DNA of 64,000 bases from Gluconobacter sp. Gdi (GCF_014132155.1 NZ_BLJQ01000004.1:1-64000); one strand, 5' to 3'. Counted from the first letter of the stretch, positions 54,885 through 63,970 are shown. The notes: a model not told the origin generated them from the letters alone. A program made the numbers and translations.

Positions 54885-55910
54885 ATGACCGAATCCGCCG
54901 CTTTCTGGCTTCCCGTGGTCTGGGCCGTTCTCGCGGCCTCTGCCATCTTCCTCTACGTCATCCTTGACGGCTTCGACCTGGGCATCGGCGTCCTGTTCCT
55001 CAAGGAACGGGACCACGATCACCGCAACGTCATGGTCAACACAGTCGCCCCTGTCTGGGACGGCAACGAAACCTGGATGATCTTCGGCGGCGCCGCCCTC
55101 TACGGCGTCTTCCCGGTCGCTTACGGCACGATCCTTCCCGCGCTGTACCTGCCCATCCTGTTCATGCTGCTGGCTCTCATCCTGCGCGGTGTCTCCTTCG
55201 AGTTCCGCTTCAAGATGAAATCTCCCGGTTCACAGCTGTTCTGGGATGCATCCTTCTGCGGTGGCTCCATCGTTGCAGCATTCATGCAGGGTGTGATCCT
55301 CGGGACGCTGGTGCAGGGCATTCCTGTCCAGAACAACGTGTTCGTCGGAACCTCGCTGGACTGGGTGACGCCGTTTGCATTGTTCTGTGGTGCAGCCGTC
55401 ACAATCGGCTACGCGCTTCTGGGTTCCACATGGCTCATCTGGCGCTGTGAAGGCGAACTGCAGGATACGATGCGTCGTGTCTCCTATGGCCTTGCCGGCC
55501 TGATGCTGCTGACGATCGTCGCTGTATCCGTCTGGACGCCACAGCTTCACACGACCTACATGCAGCATTGGCTTGAATGGCCGCAGCTTGCTCTGGTCCT
55601 GCCGGTTCCGGTCGCTGTCGTAGCTGTTGCTGGCGCGCTGTTCCTGGGCCTGCGTAACCGCAAGTCTCACCTGCTGCCGTTCATCTCGACACTGGGTCTG
55701 TTCTTCCTGTGCTTTTCCGGTCTCGGGATCAACGTGTGGCCGTATATCGTGCCGCCGACCATCACGATCTGGCAGGCCTCTTCGCCACCAAGCAGTCAGG
55801 CTTTCGTCCTGTTCGGTGCGATGTTCCTGCTGCCAGTCATCCTCGGCTACACGATTTATTCCTACTACGTGTTCCGTGGAAAAGTGACGAACGAGCATCA
55901 CTACCACTGA
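54885..55910 (+). CDS. cioB: Cyanide-insensitive cytochrome bd oxidase subunit II
   Basis: 341 residues with about eight membrane segments. VILDGFDLGIGVLF near the start and WDGNETWMIFGGAALYGVFP are the CydB/CioB signatures. It partners CioA. It is followed 19 bases later by a DUF2474 micro-gene. Confidence 0.95.
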   Translation: MTESAAFWLPVVWAVLAASAIFLYVILDGFDLGIGVLFLKERDHDHRNVMVNTVAPVWDGNETWMIFGGAALYGVFPVAYGTILPALYLPILFMLLALILRGVSFEFRFKMKSPGSQLFWDASFCGGSIVAAFMQGVILGTLVQGIPVQNNVFVGTSLDWVTPFALFCGAAVTIGYALLGSTWLIWRCEGELQDTMRRVSYGLAGLMLLTIVAVSVWTPQLHTTYMQHWLEWPQLALVLPVPVAVVAVAGALFLGLRNRKSHLLPFISTLGLFFLCFSGLGINVWPYIVPPTITIWQASSPPSSQAFVLFGAMFLLPVILGYTIYSYYVFRGKVTNEHHYH

Positions 55911-55929
55911 CCTTCAGGGAGTTCGCGCC

Positions 55930-56085
55930 ATGAGAATCGAGTACGGAAAGCCCAACCAGAAAACCGGCACCGTCGCCTGGATGAAACGGGTGGGATGGTT
56001 CGTACTCTTCTGGCTCAGCGGTGTCCTCGTCGTTGGCGTGGGAGCTGAACTCCTCAAGAGGATCATCTTCGGCGGCCATCACTAA
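55930..56085 (+). CDS. DUF2474 cytochrome bd accessory mini-protein
   Basis: 51 residues: a short cytoplasmic part, then one membrane segment (about 20-42, RVGWFVLFWLSGVLVVGVGAE) and the ending FGGHH. Position right after cioAB and size match DUF2474, the analogue of CydX in CIO-type oxidases, which probably stabilises the complex. A strong terminator follows the stop by 17 bases. Confidence 0.85.
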   Translation: MRIEYGKPNQKTGTVAWMKRVGWFVLFWLSGVLVVGVGAELLKRIIFGGHH

Positions 56086-56101
56086 CCGAGGCCTCCCAAA
56101 G

Positions 56102-56134
56102 AAAAACCCCGCCCCTGAAAGGCGGGGTTTTTCA
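56102..56134. terminator. Bidirectional terminator between cio operon and gloB
   Basis: AACCCCGCC and GGCGGGGTT pair around a CCTGAAA loop, with A-run on the left and five T on the right. It ends both the cioAB-DUF2474 transcript and the convergent gloB transcript. Confidence 0.88.
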
Positions 56135-56139
56135 TGCCC

Positions 56140-56856
56140 TCAGAAGGTATCTTTCTGCCGACGCAAGTCCGCAAACTGCGCCACATCGGACGCTCGCAGA
56201 AATGGATTCGTGGCCCGCTCCGCTCCCAGAGAGACTGGCAATGTCGGTCTCCCCGCTTCCAGAAGCGTTTCCACTTCCGCTGCCCGCGCTTTCAGAGCCT
56301 GATTGTCTGGATCGACATGTAATGCAAAAGCGATGTTCGAGCGGGTGTACTCATGTCCGGCACAAACCAGCGTGTTATCAGGCAGTGCATCATAACGATG
56401 GAGACTCCGATACAGCTCCTCTGCTGTCCCCTCCAGCAGGCGCCCACATCCGACACTGAACAGCACATCACCACAGAACAACGCAGGCACTTCAGGCACA
56501 ATATAGGAAAGATGCCCGACAGCGTGTCCCGGCGTTAGAAGAACATCCACTTTCGTAGATCCGATATAAAAACTGTCACCGTCTCCAAGGCCACGATCCA
56601 GCTTAGGAAGCCATTCCTGCTTCTGAGATGGGCCGAACACTTTCGCGCCATATCGCTCGCGAAGGGCTTCCACCCCTGCCGTGTGATCCGCGTGGTGATG
56701 CGTCAGAAGAATCAGATCGAGACGCCCTTCTCCCAACACGTCCATGACTGGGCCAGCTTCGCCTGGGTCCACGACAGCCCGCGTCCCGTCTTCTGCTTTC
56801 AAAAGCCAGACATAATTGTCTGACAAAACCGGAATGGGCTGAATATCAAGTGACAT
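56140..56856 (-). CDS. gloB: Hydroxyacylglutathione hydrolase (glyoxalase II)
   Basis: 238 residues from ATG 56856. Metallo-beta-lactamase fold with the metal motif THHHADHTAG near 57, GHAVGHLSY, and the C-terminal glutathione-site residues. It hydrolyses S-lactoylglutathione to lactate in methylglyoxal detoxification. Divergent from the methyltransferase gene by 40 bases. Confidence 0.95.
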   Translation of the reverse strand: MSLDIQPIPVLSDNYVWLLKAEDGTRAVVDPGEAGPVMDVLGEGRLDLILLTHHHADHTAGVEALRERYGAKVFGPSQKQEWLPKLDRGLGDGDSFYIGSTKVDVLLTPGHAVGHLSYIVPEVPALFCGDVLFSVGCGRLLEGTAEELYRSLHRYDALPDNTLVCAGHEYTRSNIAFALHVDPDNQALKARAAEVETLLEAGRPTLPVSLGAERATNPFLRASDVAQFADLRRQKDTF

Positions 56857-56896
56857 GACAGTTCCCCTGAACTGAGCTTGCTGGTTAGATACTTCC

Positions 56897-57613
56897 ATGC
56901 TGACGCGCCTGACACGCACCCGTTCCGAAGATGCTGCCGCTTTCTATCAAAGCTGGGCAGGCCAACGCACAGCCAGCCTCCTCAACCGAAGATTGAACAG
57001 CCTCCTGCCAGACCTCCGGGCGCGTCGGCTGCTCGGGATAGGGTACCCCGGCCCCTATCTTCCTACCACAGCCGGGTGCGCAATTTCTGCGCGTTTGCAG
57101 CATCCCCAGACCCAGCGCCCATTTCACCACATCGTTCAGGACTGCCTGATTGAGAGCGGGCGCCTGCCTTTCGATGACCTGTCGATGGATACCGTGCTGG
57201 TCGTTCATGGACTGGAGTTTACCCGTTCAGCAGCAGAGTTTCTCCGCGCCGCCTGGAAAGTCATGACGGATGACGGCTACCTGATTCTCGTCGTACCAAA
57301 CCGCTCCGGCTACTGGGCTCATACGGATGCAACACCTTTTGGTCACGGCGTCCCCTTCAGCACCAGACAGTTGACGCGGCTGCTGGAGCAGGGACTGTTC
57401 CAAATCGAACATCACACTGGCGCCCTCATGACGCCTCCTGCTCTGCTGTCGCGCCTTTCAGGCACACTTCCAGAGCGCGTTGGAAAAATGATCCGCTACC
57501 CCTGCGCGGGCGTCCATATCGTGGTGGCTCGCAAGAACGTCTATGCAGGCCTACCCCTGATGGACGAAAAAGCGCGTGTGACCGTCCCCAGACAGGTTGC
57601 AGAACCTGCCTGA
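56897..57613 (+). CDS. SAM-dependent methyltransferase-like protein
   Basis: 238 residues. A class I methyltransferase fold without a classical GxGxG: RRLLGIGYPGPYLP (near 44-57) is the SAM-site region, then DTVLVVHGLEFTRSAAEFLRAAW and VPNRSGYWAHTDATPFGHG. Methyltransferase genes divergent from gloB are common in alphaproteobacteria. The substrate is unknown. Confidence 0.8.
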   Translation: MLTRLTRTRSEDAAAFYQSWAGQRTASLLNRRLNSLLPDLRARRLLGIGYPGPYLPTTAGCAISARLQHPQTQRPFHHIVQDCLIESGRLPFDDLSMDTVLVVHGLEFTRSAAEFLRAAWKVMTDDGYLILVVPNRSGYWAHTDATPFGHGVPFSTRQLTRLLEQGLFQIEHHTGALMTPPALLSRLSGTLPERVGKMIRYPCAGVHIVVARKNVYAGLPLMDEKARVTVPRQVAEPA

Positions 57614-57674
57614 AAAACGCCTTCTTTGTGGCGAATTCTTGACCCTAGCTTCCTGTGCCGTAAGAGTGCGTTCC

Positions 57675-58352
57675 ATGTCGTTGATCCAGTCCCTCAAACT
57701 TGTCCTGTCGCCGCCGCATCGCGCTGCGACTCCCTTCCTCGCTGCTGGTGCCTTCGTTGGCATCATCGGGCGCCTGACGCCCTGGCGGTTCACGCGTCTC
57801 ATCGGAAAGGCTGGCATCGCATTTTCTGCCTTCTGCCTGTACTTCTTCCGGGACCCGAAGCGCACACCGCCACCGGGATCAGATCTCGTACTGGCGTCTG
57901 CAGATGGCCGCGTAACGTCGGTCTCCCTCGTTGCTCCGCCGGCAGCGCTTGAAATGGGCACAACTCCGGTCTGGCGCGTCTCCACGTTCCTTTCCGTGCT
58001 GGATGTGCACATCAACCGCATGCCTGCAGCCGGTCAGGTCACGAAGATTGCCTATCATGCAGGCAAGTTCCTGAACGCCAGCCTAGACAAGGCCTCCGAG
58101 CACAATGAGCGCAATGAAATTCGCCTGACCCTTGCAGACGGCCGCAATATCGGCGTCGTGCAGATCGCAGGCCTGATTGCGCGCCGTATCCTCTGCTTCG
58201 TTGAAGAAGGCGAGCATCTGGAAGCTGGCGAACGCTTTGGTCTGATCCGTTTTGGCTCCCGCACAGACGTGTATCTGCCGCCGGGTGTTGAGCCGATCGT
58301 TGTTGAAGGCCAAACCATGATCGGGGGCGAAACCGTCCTGGCGAAGCTCTGA
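57675..58352 (+). CDS. psd: Phosphatidylserine decarboxylase
   Basis: 225 residues from ATG 57675. Short (type II-like) Psd with the membrane-associated N-terminus and the self-cleavage site RFGSRTDVYLP near the C-terminus, where the Ser becomes the pyruvoyl group. VLDVHINRMPAAG is also conserved. It makes phosphatidylethanolamine and is followed by pssA, so both steps are together. Confidence 0.93.
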   Translation: MSLIQSLKLVLSPPHRAATPFLAAGAFVGIIGRLTPWRFTRLIGKAGIAFSAFCLYFFRDPKRTPPPGSDLVLASADGRVTSVSLVAPPAALEMGTTPVWRVSTFLSVLDVHINRMPAAGQVTKIAYHAGKFLNASLDKASEHNERNEIRLTLADGRNIGVVQIAGLIARRILCFVEEGEHLEAGERFGLIRFGSRTDVYLPPGVEPIVVEGQTMIGGETVLAKL

Positions 58353-58366
58353 GCCAGAACGCGCCA

Positions 58367-59248
58367 ATGACCATTCCCGAGACGGCTGAACCCAACCGTC
58401 CTGCCAGACGCCGCCGCATTCGTCGCCGACTGCGGCGCATGGGACGCACCCCCCGCACACGCGTGCGGGGACCGTCCTTTAACCGGCTGATTCCCAACAT
58501 CCTGACCATGCTCGGCCTGTGTGCCGGGTTGAGCGGGATGCGCTTTGCGCTGGAACACCAGTTTGCACACGCAGCGGTCGCCCTCCTGATCGCCGCCTGC
58601 ATTGATGGACTGGACGGCCGAATTGCCCGCCTTCTGCGCGGCACAACGCGTTTTGGCGCCGAATTCGACAGTCTGTCAGATTTCGTATGCTTCGGTGTCG
58701 CACCGTCATTCGTGCTGCTGATCTGGTGCCTTGAAGATGCCGGGCGCTATGCCTTTGTCCCCTGCATCATGTTCACGGTCTGCATGGCCCTTCGTCTGGC
58801 ACGCTTTAACGCAAGCCTGGATGACGATGACAAGCCGGATTACTCCGCCAACTTCTTTACCGGCGTACCAGCCCCTGCTGGCGCAGGTATCGTTCTATTC
58901 CCTGTATTTCTGGGGCTCGAGGCGGACAGGATGCATGCCGAAGGCCTCGCAGCTTTCGCCCGTGCACCCATCGTCTCGGCAGTCTGCCTGATCCTGACAG
59001 GTCTGCTGCTGGTCTCGACGCTGCCGGTCTGGTCTTTCAAGAATTTCAAGGTTCCGGCCCGCTATGTTCTGCCGCTCATGCTGGGAACGGGCCTCTATGC
59101 GGCCGTTCTCGTTGCAGACCCGTGGGGCGCACTAGCCGCCGCCGGACTGTTCTATGTCGCAATACTGCCCTTTTCCCGCCGGTCTTATCACCGGCTGAAA
59201 CGGGCCGCTGAAGACATGTCCGAGACGGTTGAAGAAGAAGCAATCTGA
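58367..59248 (+). CDS. pssA: CDP-diacylglycerol-serine O-phosphatidyltransferase
   Basis: 293 residues. CDP-alcohol phosphatidyltransferase motif DGLDGRIARLLRGTTRFGAEFDSLSD (about 84-109), then several membrane segments. The N-terminal 45 residues form an extension rich in Arg (PARRRRIRRRLRRMGR). It makes phosphatidylserine from CDP-DAG and serine. Downstream of psd by 14 bases. Confidence 0.93.
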   Translation: MTIPETAEPNRPARRRRIRRRLRRMGRTPRTRVRGPSFNRLIPNILTMLGLCAGLSGMRFALEHQFAHAAVALLIAACIDGLDGRIARLLRGTTRFGAEFDSLSDFVCFGVAPSFVLLIWCLEDAGRYAFVPCIMFTVCMALRLARFNASLDDDDKPDYSANFFTGVPAPAGAGIVLFPVFLGLEADRMHAEGLAAFARAPIVSAVCLILTGLLLVSTLPVWSFKNFKVPARYVLPLMLGTGLYAAVLVADPWGALAAAGLFYVAILPFSRRSYHRLKRAAEDMSETVEEEAI

Positions 59249-59250
59249 AC

Positions 59251-59286
59251 AAAAAAAGCCGCCGGAATAACCGGCGGCTTTTTTTA
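59251..59286. terminator. Bidirectional terminator between pssA and the ROK kinase
   Basis: GCCGCCGG and CCGGCGGC pair around an AATAA loop, with seven A on one side and seven T on the other. It terminates the psd-pssA unit and the convergent minus-strand unit. Confidence 0.9.
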
Positions 59287-59332
59287 TGTCTCCACATGGC
59301 TGGAAGCAGTCTTCCAGCCATTCGGAAAATAC

Positions 59333-60268
59333 TTATTCCGTGACATCCCAAAGCCATGCTGCACCGCGGACGCCAGAGCTGTCACCATGCAGGTTCTTGA
59401 CGATTGGCGTTGTGCAGACCGGCGTAATGACGTGCTTGCTCAGGAGCGGCGGAACACGCTCATACAGAGACGCCAGATTGGAAATTCCGCCTCCGAGAAC
59501 GATCACGTCCGGATCAAGGAAATTGATCGCGAGGGAACAGGCGCGCGCAAAGCGCTCCATGTAGAGGTTCAGGGCGCGGATGGCAGCCTGATCGCCGTTT
59601 GCAGCAGCATCTTCGATGCCAGCCGTATTGCGGTTACCTGGGCCCTTCCAGTCAGCAGCAAGAGCCGGACCGGAAAGATAGCGCTCCATGCAGCCTTTGT
59701 TTCCGCAGAAGCAAGGACGCGGCTCACCATCTTCAGGGAGCGGCCAGGGAAGCGGCAGATGCCCCCACTCACCCGCAATATGATGACGACCCTCAATCAC
59801 GCGGCCATTATTAACAATGCCGGCGCCCATGCCCGTTCCGACAATAATGCCGAAAACAGTCTGTGCGCCCTTGGCAGCACCATCGGCGGCCTCAGACAGC
59901 GCAAAGCAGTTCGCGTCGTTCTCGGTGCGAACAGGACGGGACAGGGCCGATTCCAGATCCATGCCAAAAGGCTGATCGTTCAGCCAGGTCGCATTGGCAT
60001 TCTTGATCAGCCCCGTCTCCGGAGAAATCGATCCTGGAATGCCAATACCCAGCGTGGACGTGCTCTGACCGGCAGACACACGGTGGCTGGGAACAGCCCC
60101 CAGACGGTGGTCCACGCTCGTCACGAGATCACGGATCGCAAGAACCGCTTCCGGATAAACACCTGGATTGGGAATTCGCTCACGCAGGACAAGATCGCCC
60201 TGACGATTAAGAACTGCGATCTCGATCTTGGTTCCACCGAGATCAATACCAAGGCGATAGTCAGCCGT
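59333..60268 (-). CDS. mak: ROK-family fructo/mannokinase (Mak-like) with no in-frame start codon
   Basis: The frame gives about 311 residues of an almost complete ROK kinase close to E. coli Mak: RLGIDLGGTKIEIAVL at the N-terminus, GIGIPGSISPETGLIKNANATWLN, NDANCFALSEA, GTGMGAGIVNNG, AGEWGHLPLPW and the zinc motif CFCGNKGCMERY. The stop is at 59333. From the ATP-binding motif back to the first in-frame stop there is no ATG, GTG or TTG. An ATG at 60273 lies in the wrong frame by one base, just before the domain. Either a one-base indel destroyed the start or a rare start (CTG near 60317) is used. Confidence 0.75.
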   Translation of the reverse strand, partial: TADYRLGIDLGGTKIEIAVLNRQGDLVLRERIPNPGVYPEAVLAIRDLVTSVDHRLGAVPSHRVSAGQSTSTLGIGIPGSISPETGLIKNANATWLNDQPFGMDLESALSRPVRTENDANCFALSEAADGAAKGAQTVFGIIVGTGMGAGIVNNGRVIEGRHHIAGEWGHLPLPWPLPEDGEPRPCFCGNKGCMERYLSGPALAADWKGPGNRNTAGIEDAAANGDQAAIRALNLYMERFARACSLAINFLDPDVIVLGGGISNLASLYERVPPLLSKHVITPVCTTPIVKNLHGDSSGVRGAAWLWDVTE

Positions 60269-60439
60269 CTCATGCCCTGTGTTGTTTGGCGGCCGTCTGA
60301 AAAGAGAGCCTGAAAACAGATTAACGCACTGTATGCGCTCGTCTGATTGAACGTGAAAGCCTCTGTCGGCAAGTCATCCGATCACAAAAAATCAATGTTT
60401 CTGTTTTTGTAGGATCGAGTTCTGGTCAAACTCCGCCAT

Positions 60440-60925
60440 TCATCCCTCAGCGAGACGCTGAAGACCCACAAGAATGTCCTGGGGAGACGGAGGACATCCT
60501 GGAATAGCCCGACGGACCGGCGTGAGCGCTTTCAAGCCTCCCAAAGTGGCATAATTCGGCCCGAACATCCCGCCATCAACAGCGCAAGCCCCTACAGCCA
60601 CCAGACTTTTTCCAGCCGGCATCGCATTCCAGACCCGCTCAAGCATCTGAACACAGGCCCTGCCCATCGGACCCGTAACCAACAGCCAGTCGGCATCTGC
60701 CGGATCGGTAACGCGTGCGAAGCCATATTGCTCAAGAGCGAAAGCACTGCCGCATAAACTCTCCACTTCCATGGCGCAGCCTTCACATCCGCCGGTCTCC
60801 AATACGTACAATTTGATCGTATCGGGACGGACAGACGTGCCTTTGTCAGCAGATAATCTCCACCGCGAGACATTCAGGAAAGCGTGCAACACACTGAGTG
60901 GGCCCATAGTCTGCAATGCTGTCAC
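60440..60925 (-). CDS. NuoB/HycG-like small iron-sulfur subunit (Ehr-type complex)
   Basis: 161 residues, GTG start at 60925 overlapping the preceding stop (GTGA). The four cysteines of the proximal 4Fe-4S cluster are present: TGGCEGCAMEV (two), VGACAVDGG and PGCPPSP. It is the small-subunit partner of a complex I or group 4 hydrogenase-like enzyme. It ends the minus-strand operon that enters from the right edge. Confidence 0.85.
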   Translation of the reverse strand: MTALQTMGPLSVLHAFLNVSRWRLSADKGTSVRPDTIKLYVLETGGCEGCAMEVESLCGSAFALEQYGFARVTDPADADWLLVTGPMGRACVQMLERVWNAMPAGKSLVAVGACAVDGGMFGPNYATLGGLKALTPVRRAIPGCPPSPQDILVGLQRLAEG

Positions 60926-62361
60926 ATCGCCACTCCAGACGGGGCCAAAGCGAGAGACTTTAGCCCGGCGCTCAAACGCTCTGGAACCTCTCCCTGCAAC
61001 ACGCGATGCAGAACGGGCAGCAAAGAGACAGCCGGGTCTCGGGCATGGACAGACTCAATCTTCCCATTCTTCAGGCGGACCCAATACCAGACGTCACCTC
61101 TCGCCCCTTCAGCCGCGCCAATGCCTTCCTGCGTGGCTTCAGGTGCGGGCTCGTCATCATCCATGCCGATGCTCCCCAAAATCCGCTTAATTAAAGCCAG
61201 AGAGTCCCGGATTTCCGTCAAACGTAACGCATCTCGGGCCGCCGCATCGCCATCGCTTGAGCCTGTTGCCCGCAAAGCATCCAGCCGCATACCGACTTCC
61301 CTGCGACGTACATCCAGACTTCTACCTGATGCCCGACCGACCAGACCACCCACTGCAAATTCACGTGCCTGCGCGGGCGCCAAAACAGCCAGTCCCTTCA
61401 AACGGGGTGCAAATACGGATTGCAGTTCGCGCAGTTGCGCCATGCGAGAGTACATGACCTCCAGAACAGCTTGAGCCAGCGGAACGATTTCCAAACCAGA
61501 CCGCACACCCTCGCACGTAATCACGTCCGTCAGTCGGCGCGGTACGCCCTGCTCTGCACAAGCAGCGGCAATAGCCTCCCGCGCATGCTCACAGTGTGTT
61601 GCCAGCAGCCCCGCATCCACGGCACGTGCTGTTCTCGCCATATCGAAGAGGTGGACGGAAATTCGCTCGATTTCCAGAAGGATCATCCAGGCATCCCGCG
61701 TCCCTGGACCCGGCTGCAACCCGCGCGCTTGGGCAACAGCCCGGGAAAACGCCATTGGATGAGCAACAAAACCTCCAGCCGTCATACGGGAAACCAGCGG
61801 GAGTGCCTCTTCAGGCGACAATCCAACCATGCGTTGCAACACACCGCGATGAGCCAGCCCGGCATCGACGGCCAGCCCTTGCACTGCGCCGCGCACAACA
61901 TCAAAAGAGAGTTCGAGCGGACCACTCAATCCTGTTGTTTCCGCTCGCAGGCGGCTACGGCCCGCAGGCAAGGGCATAGCCTGCCCTCCAGGCCCCGGCC
62001 GTGAGGAAAGCGGCCATGTCGTTTCCCAGAAACCATCATCAAGGGCAGGACGACCATCTCCGCAGGCACTCATGGCCTCAACGCCCCAGAGATCATAGGC
62101 TACGCGTTCCCCCCACTCCGCCGCAGGGAAACGTGAAGATGGCGCCAGATAGCGACGATCTTCCACCGCCGTACTGGCCATCAAAGGGCAATCGCCGTCC
62201 AGCAACAGCACGTAAACACGCTGCTCATCCGCCCAGCAGGACAACAGTGACAAAGCTCTGCCGGGTGCAGTCAGCATCGCTTCCCATTGCTCGGGATCAA
62301 GATGGTAATGCGCCAGTGCAACCCGCTCACCACTCCGAATGATGCGTTCCATGCTCATCAT
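60922..62361 (-). CDS. NuoCD/HycE-like large subunit lacking NiFe ligands (Ehr-type)
   Basis: 479 residues from ATG 62361 (ATGA overlap with upstream stop). The N-terminal NuoC-like 30-kDa domain contains RFPAAEWGERVAYDLWGVEA (78-96). The NuoD/HycE-like part begins about 135. The first nickel-binding CxxC of hydrogenases is replaced by TAGGFVAH (194-201), and the C-terminal DPCxxC by DPAVSL (442-447). So it cannot hold a NiFe centre. This fits Ehr complexes, which lie between complex I and energy-converting hydrogenases. Confidence 0.83.
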   Translation of the reverse strand: MMSMERIIRSGERVALAHYHLDPEQWEAMLTAPGRALSLLSCWADEQRVYVLLLDGDCPLMASTAVEDRRYLAPSSRFPAAEWGERVAYDLWGVEAMSACGDGRPALDDGFWETTWPLSSRPGPGGQAMPLPAGRSRLRAETTGLSGPLELSFDVVRGAVQGLAVDAGLAHRGVLQRMVGLSPEEALPLVSRMTAGGFVAHPMAFSRAVAQARGLQPGPGTRDAWMILLEIERISVHLFDMARTARAVDAGLLATHCEHAREAIAAACAEQGVPRRLTDVITCEGVRSGLEIVPLAQAVLEVMYSRMAQLRELQSVFAPRLKGLAVLAPAQAREFAVGGLVGRASGRSLDVRRREVGMRLDALRATGSSDGDAAARDALRLTEIRDSLALIKRILGSIGMDDDEPAPEATQEGIGAAEGARGDVWYWVRLKNGKIESVHARDPAVSLLPVLHRVLQGEVPERLSAGLKSLALAPSGVAM

Positions 62362-63449
62362 GGCCGCCACCCAGGCGCTGGATGCCATGCCAGAAGCAGC
62401 GGCCCGCAAAGACCGACAAGCAGAAGAACAACCTCAACGGCTGGAACAATGCCACCCTTGAGACTAAGACCGGACGGCATCAGCCCGGCCAGACGAACCT
62501 GCCTCAACCCGGGAAGTAGACAAACGATCATCAGCACGAGGAGCAGTGGCTCGAGAGAGCGACCAATCGCCAACAACGCGCAAAAGACCGGCCAAGGCGC
62601 TACACCAGCAGCAACCATTTCGTATCGACGTCCGTCATTCTGACGTTCCAAAACAGCCAATCCGACAGACGCCACTAAAAGAAGGACAATTGCACTTCCT
62701 TCACCAACTGCCGCGGCAATCGCCCCCAGCGAGGACAGAATGGGCAAAAAGACACCGCGCCCTCGGGACTGGCCTGCCATCCGCATGATCAGAGTCCCCA
62801 ATCCAGCCACCAGTACCAGAATATGAACGAGCGGGTGTCCGTCCAGTCGCAACATCAGCAGAATGGCCGCAAACCTCAAGCCCGTATCAAGCAACACGGC
62901 ATCAGGTTCCGGGACGGGAGACGGCCCTAAACCAGCCATCATGCACAACCCGACTGTCAGCAGAACTGGCCCCAGAGGAGACTGGTCCATCGACAGCAGG
63001 GACGCCCCCAGCACTCCCAGAATAACGCCACCGAGACGTGACCTCGCCATATCCCAGACAATGGCAGCCTTCTGCGCCCCCCGGCCCTCGCGCCAAGCCC
63101 AGAGAACCGTTCCTGCGCCACACAGCACCGTAACGGCGAAAGCTGAATGAACATTCAGGGCCATCAAAGCGCATCCAGTCACCAGAAAGGGCAAAATACG
63201 TCCTACCCGGTCTCCCGCAGGCGGCAACAGAAGCGGGATGACTGCAACCACGCAGGAGCACGCGGCGGCGAGCGCATCCGCACCCGGCATCAGCCAAACT
63301 GCAACGGGGGTCATGAGAGCACCAGCAATCGCAAACGTGCGACTGCTGACAGCCTGTCGGCCTGGCGGGGTCATGAGCAGCAGAAAAGCGGCCAGAAGCG
63401 GCCAGACTGTCACGGCAAACAGCGTTCCAACGGGAGCAAGTGGATGCAT
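62358..63449 (-). CDS. HyfF/NuoN-like membrane subunit, shortened (Ehr-type)
   Basis: 363 residues from ATG 63449 (TGATG overlap). About eleven hydrophobic segments. The block GLCMMAGLGPSPVPEPDAV (about 190) matches the antiporter-subunit motif GxxxKxGLxPxHxWLPDA in layout, but the functional Lys is replaced and the His is missing. It is shorter than the usual 480-500 residues. A role as a proton channel is uncertain; it may be a structural relic. Confidence 0.7.
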   Translation of the reverse strand: MHPLAPVGTLFAVTVWPLLAAFLLLMTPPGRQAVSSRTFAIAGALMTPVAVWLMPGADALAAACSCVVAVIPLLLPPAGDRVGRILPFLVTGCALMALNVHSAFAVTVLCGAGTVLWAWREGRGAQKAAIVWDMARSRLGGVILGVLGASLLSMDQSPLGPVLLTVGLCMMAGLGPSPVPEPDAVLLDTGLRFAAILLMLRLDGHPLVHILVLVAGLGTLIMRMAGQSRGRGVFLPILSSLGAIAAAVGEGSAIVLLLVASVGLAVLERQNDGRRYEMVAAGVAPWPVFCALLAIGRSLEPLLLVLMIVCLLPGLRQVRLAGLMPSGLSLKGGIVPAVEVVLLLVGLCGPLLLAWHPAPGWRP

Positions 63450-63970
63450 CAGTTTTCCTCCACCCGCCGCCAGGCAAGGCGTGGCAACAGCGTCATCCCC
63501 AGTGCGCCCAGAACACCCCATAGCGCTACAGCCGCAGCAAAGAACGGCCACGACTGAAGAACACACGCCATGACAATCAGTCCGTCAGCAGCCATCAGCA
63601 GCCCTGTAAACTGCACAAGGGCTGGGCCGAAAGCAGCGCCACAAAGGCCCACCAGAACTGCTCCCGCTCCCAACACAGGCGCCAACCCAAGACTCGCACC
63701 TGAGAGACCTAGTGCCAGCAGCAGAAGCAACGCCCCGACCACAGGCAGCACGGCACCGCGATCTGGCACATGACCAGCGAACCGCCTGAGCCATATCCAG
63801 GCACCAATATTCAGACCGATTAATGCGATCGAGGTGAGCAGCGCCAGAAGCCCTCCACAGACTGTCGCCCCTGCAAAAGCACATACCAGACCGTAAAGCG
63901 GCAGGCCTCGTCCATCTCGCCCCAGCCCGGCAAGCGCCAGCAGCAGGAGCACGCCAAATCCGACAATCAT
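63449..63970 (-). CDS. HyfE-like small membrane subunit (Ehr-type)
   Basis: 173 residues, about six membrane segments, Leu/Ala/Gly-rich. It resembles hydrogenase-4 component E (HyfE), a NuoK-related subunit: LTSIALIGLNIGAWIWLRR and FTGLLMAADGLIVMACVL. It overlaps genes on both sides. Assignment rests on topology and operon position. Confidence 0.7.
   Translation of the reverse strand: MIVGFGVLLLLALAGLGRDGRGLPLYGLVCAFAGATVCGGLLALLTSIALIGLNIGAWIWLRRFAGHVPDRGAVLPVVGALLLLLALGLSGASLGLAPVLGAGAVLVGLCGAAFGPALVQFTGLLMAADGLIVMACVLQSWPFFAAAVALWGVLGALGMTLLPRLAWRRVEEN

Noticed and set aside
60922-62361. Call as a NiFe hydrogenase large subunit (HycE)
   Set aside because: Both nickel-binding CxxC motifs are replaced, so it cannot bind a NiFe centre. 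Kept as an Ehr-type subunit.
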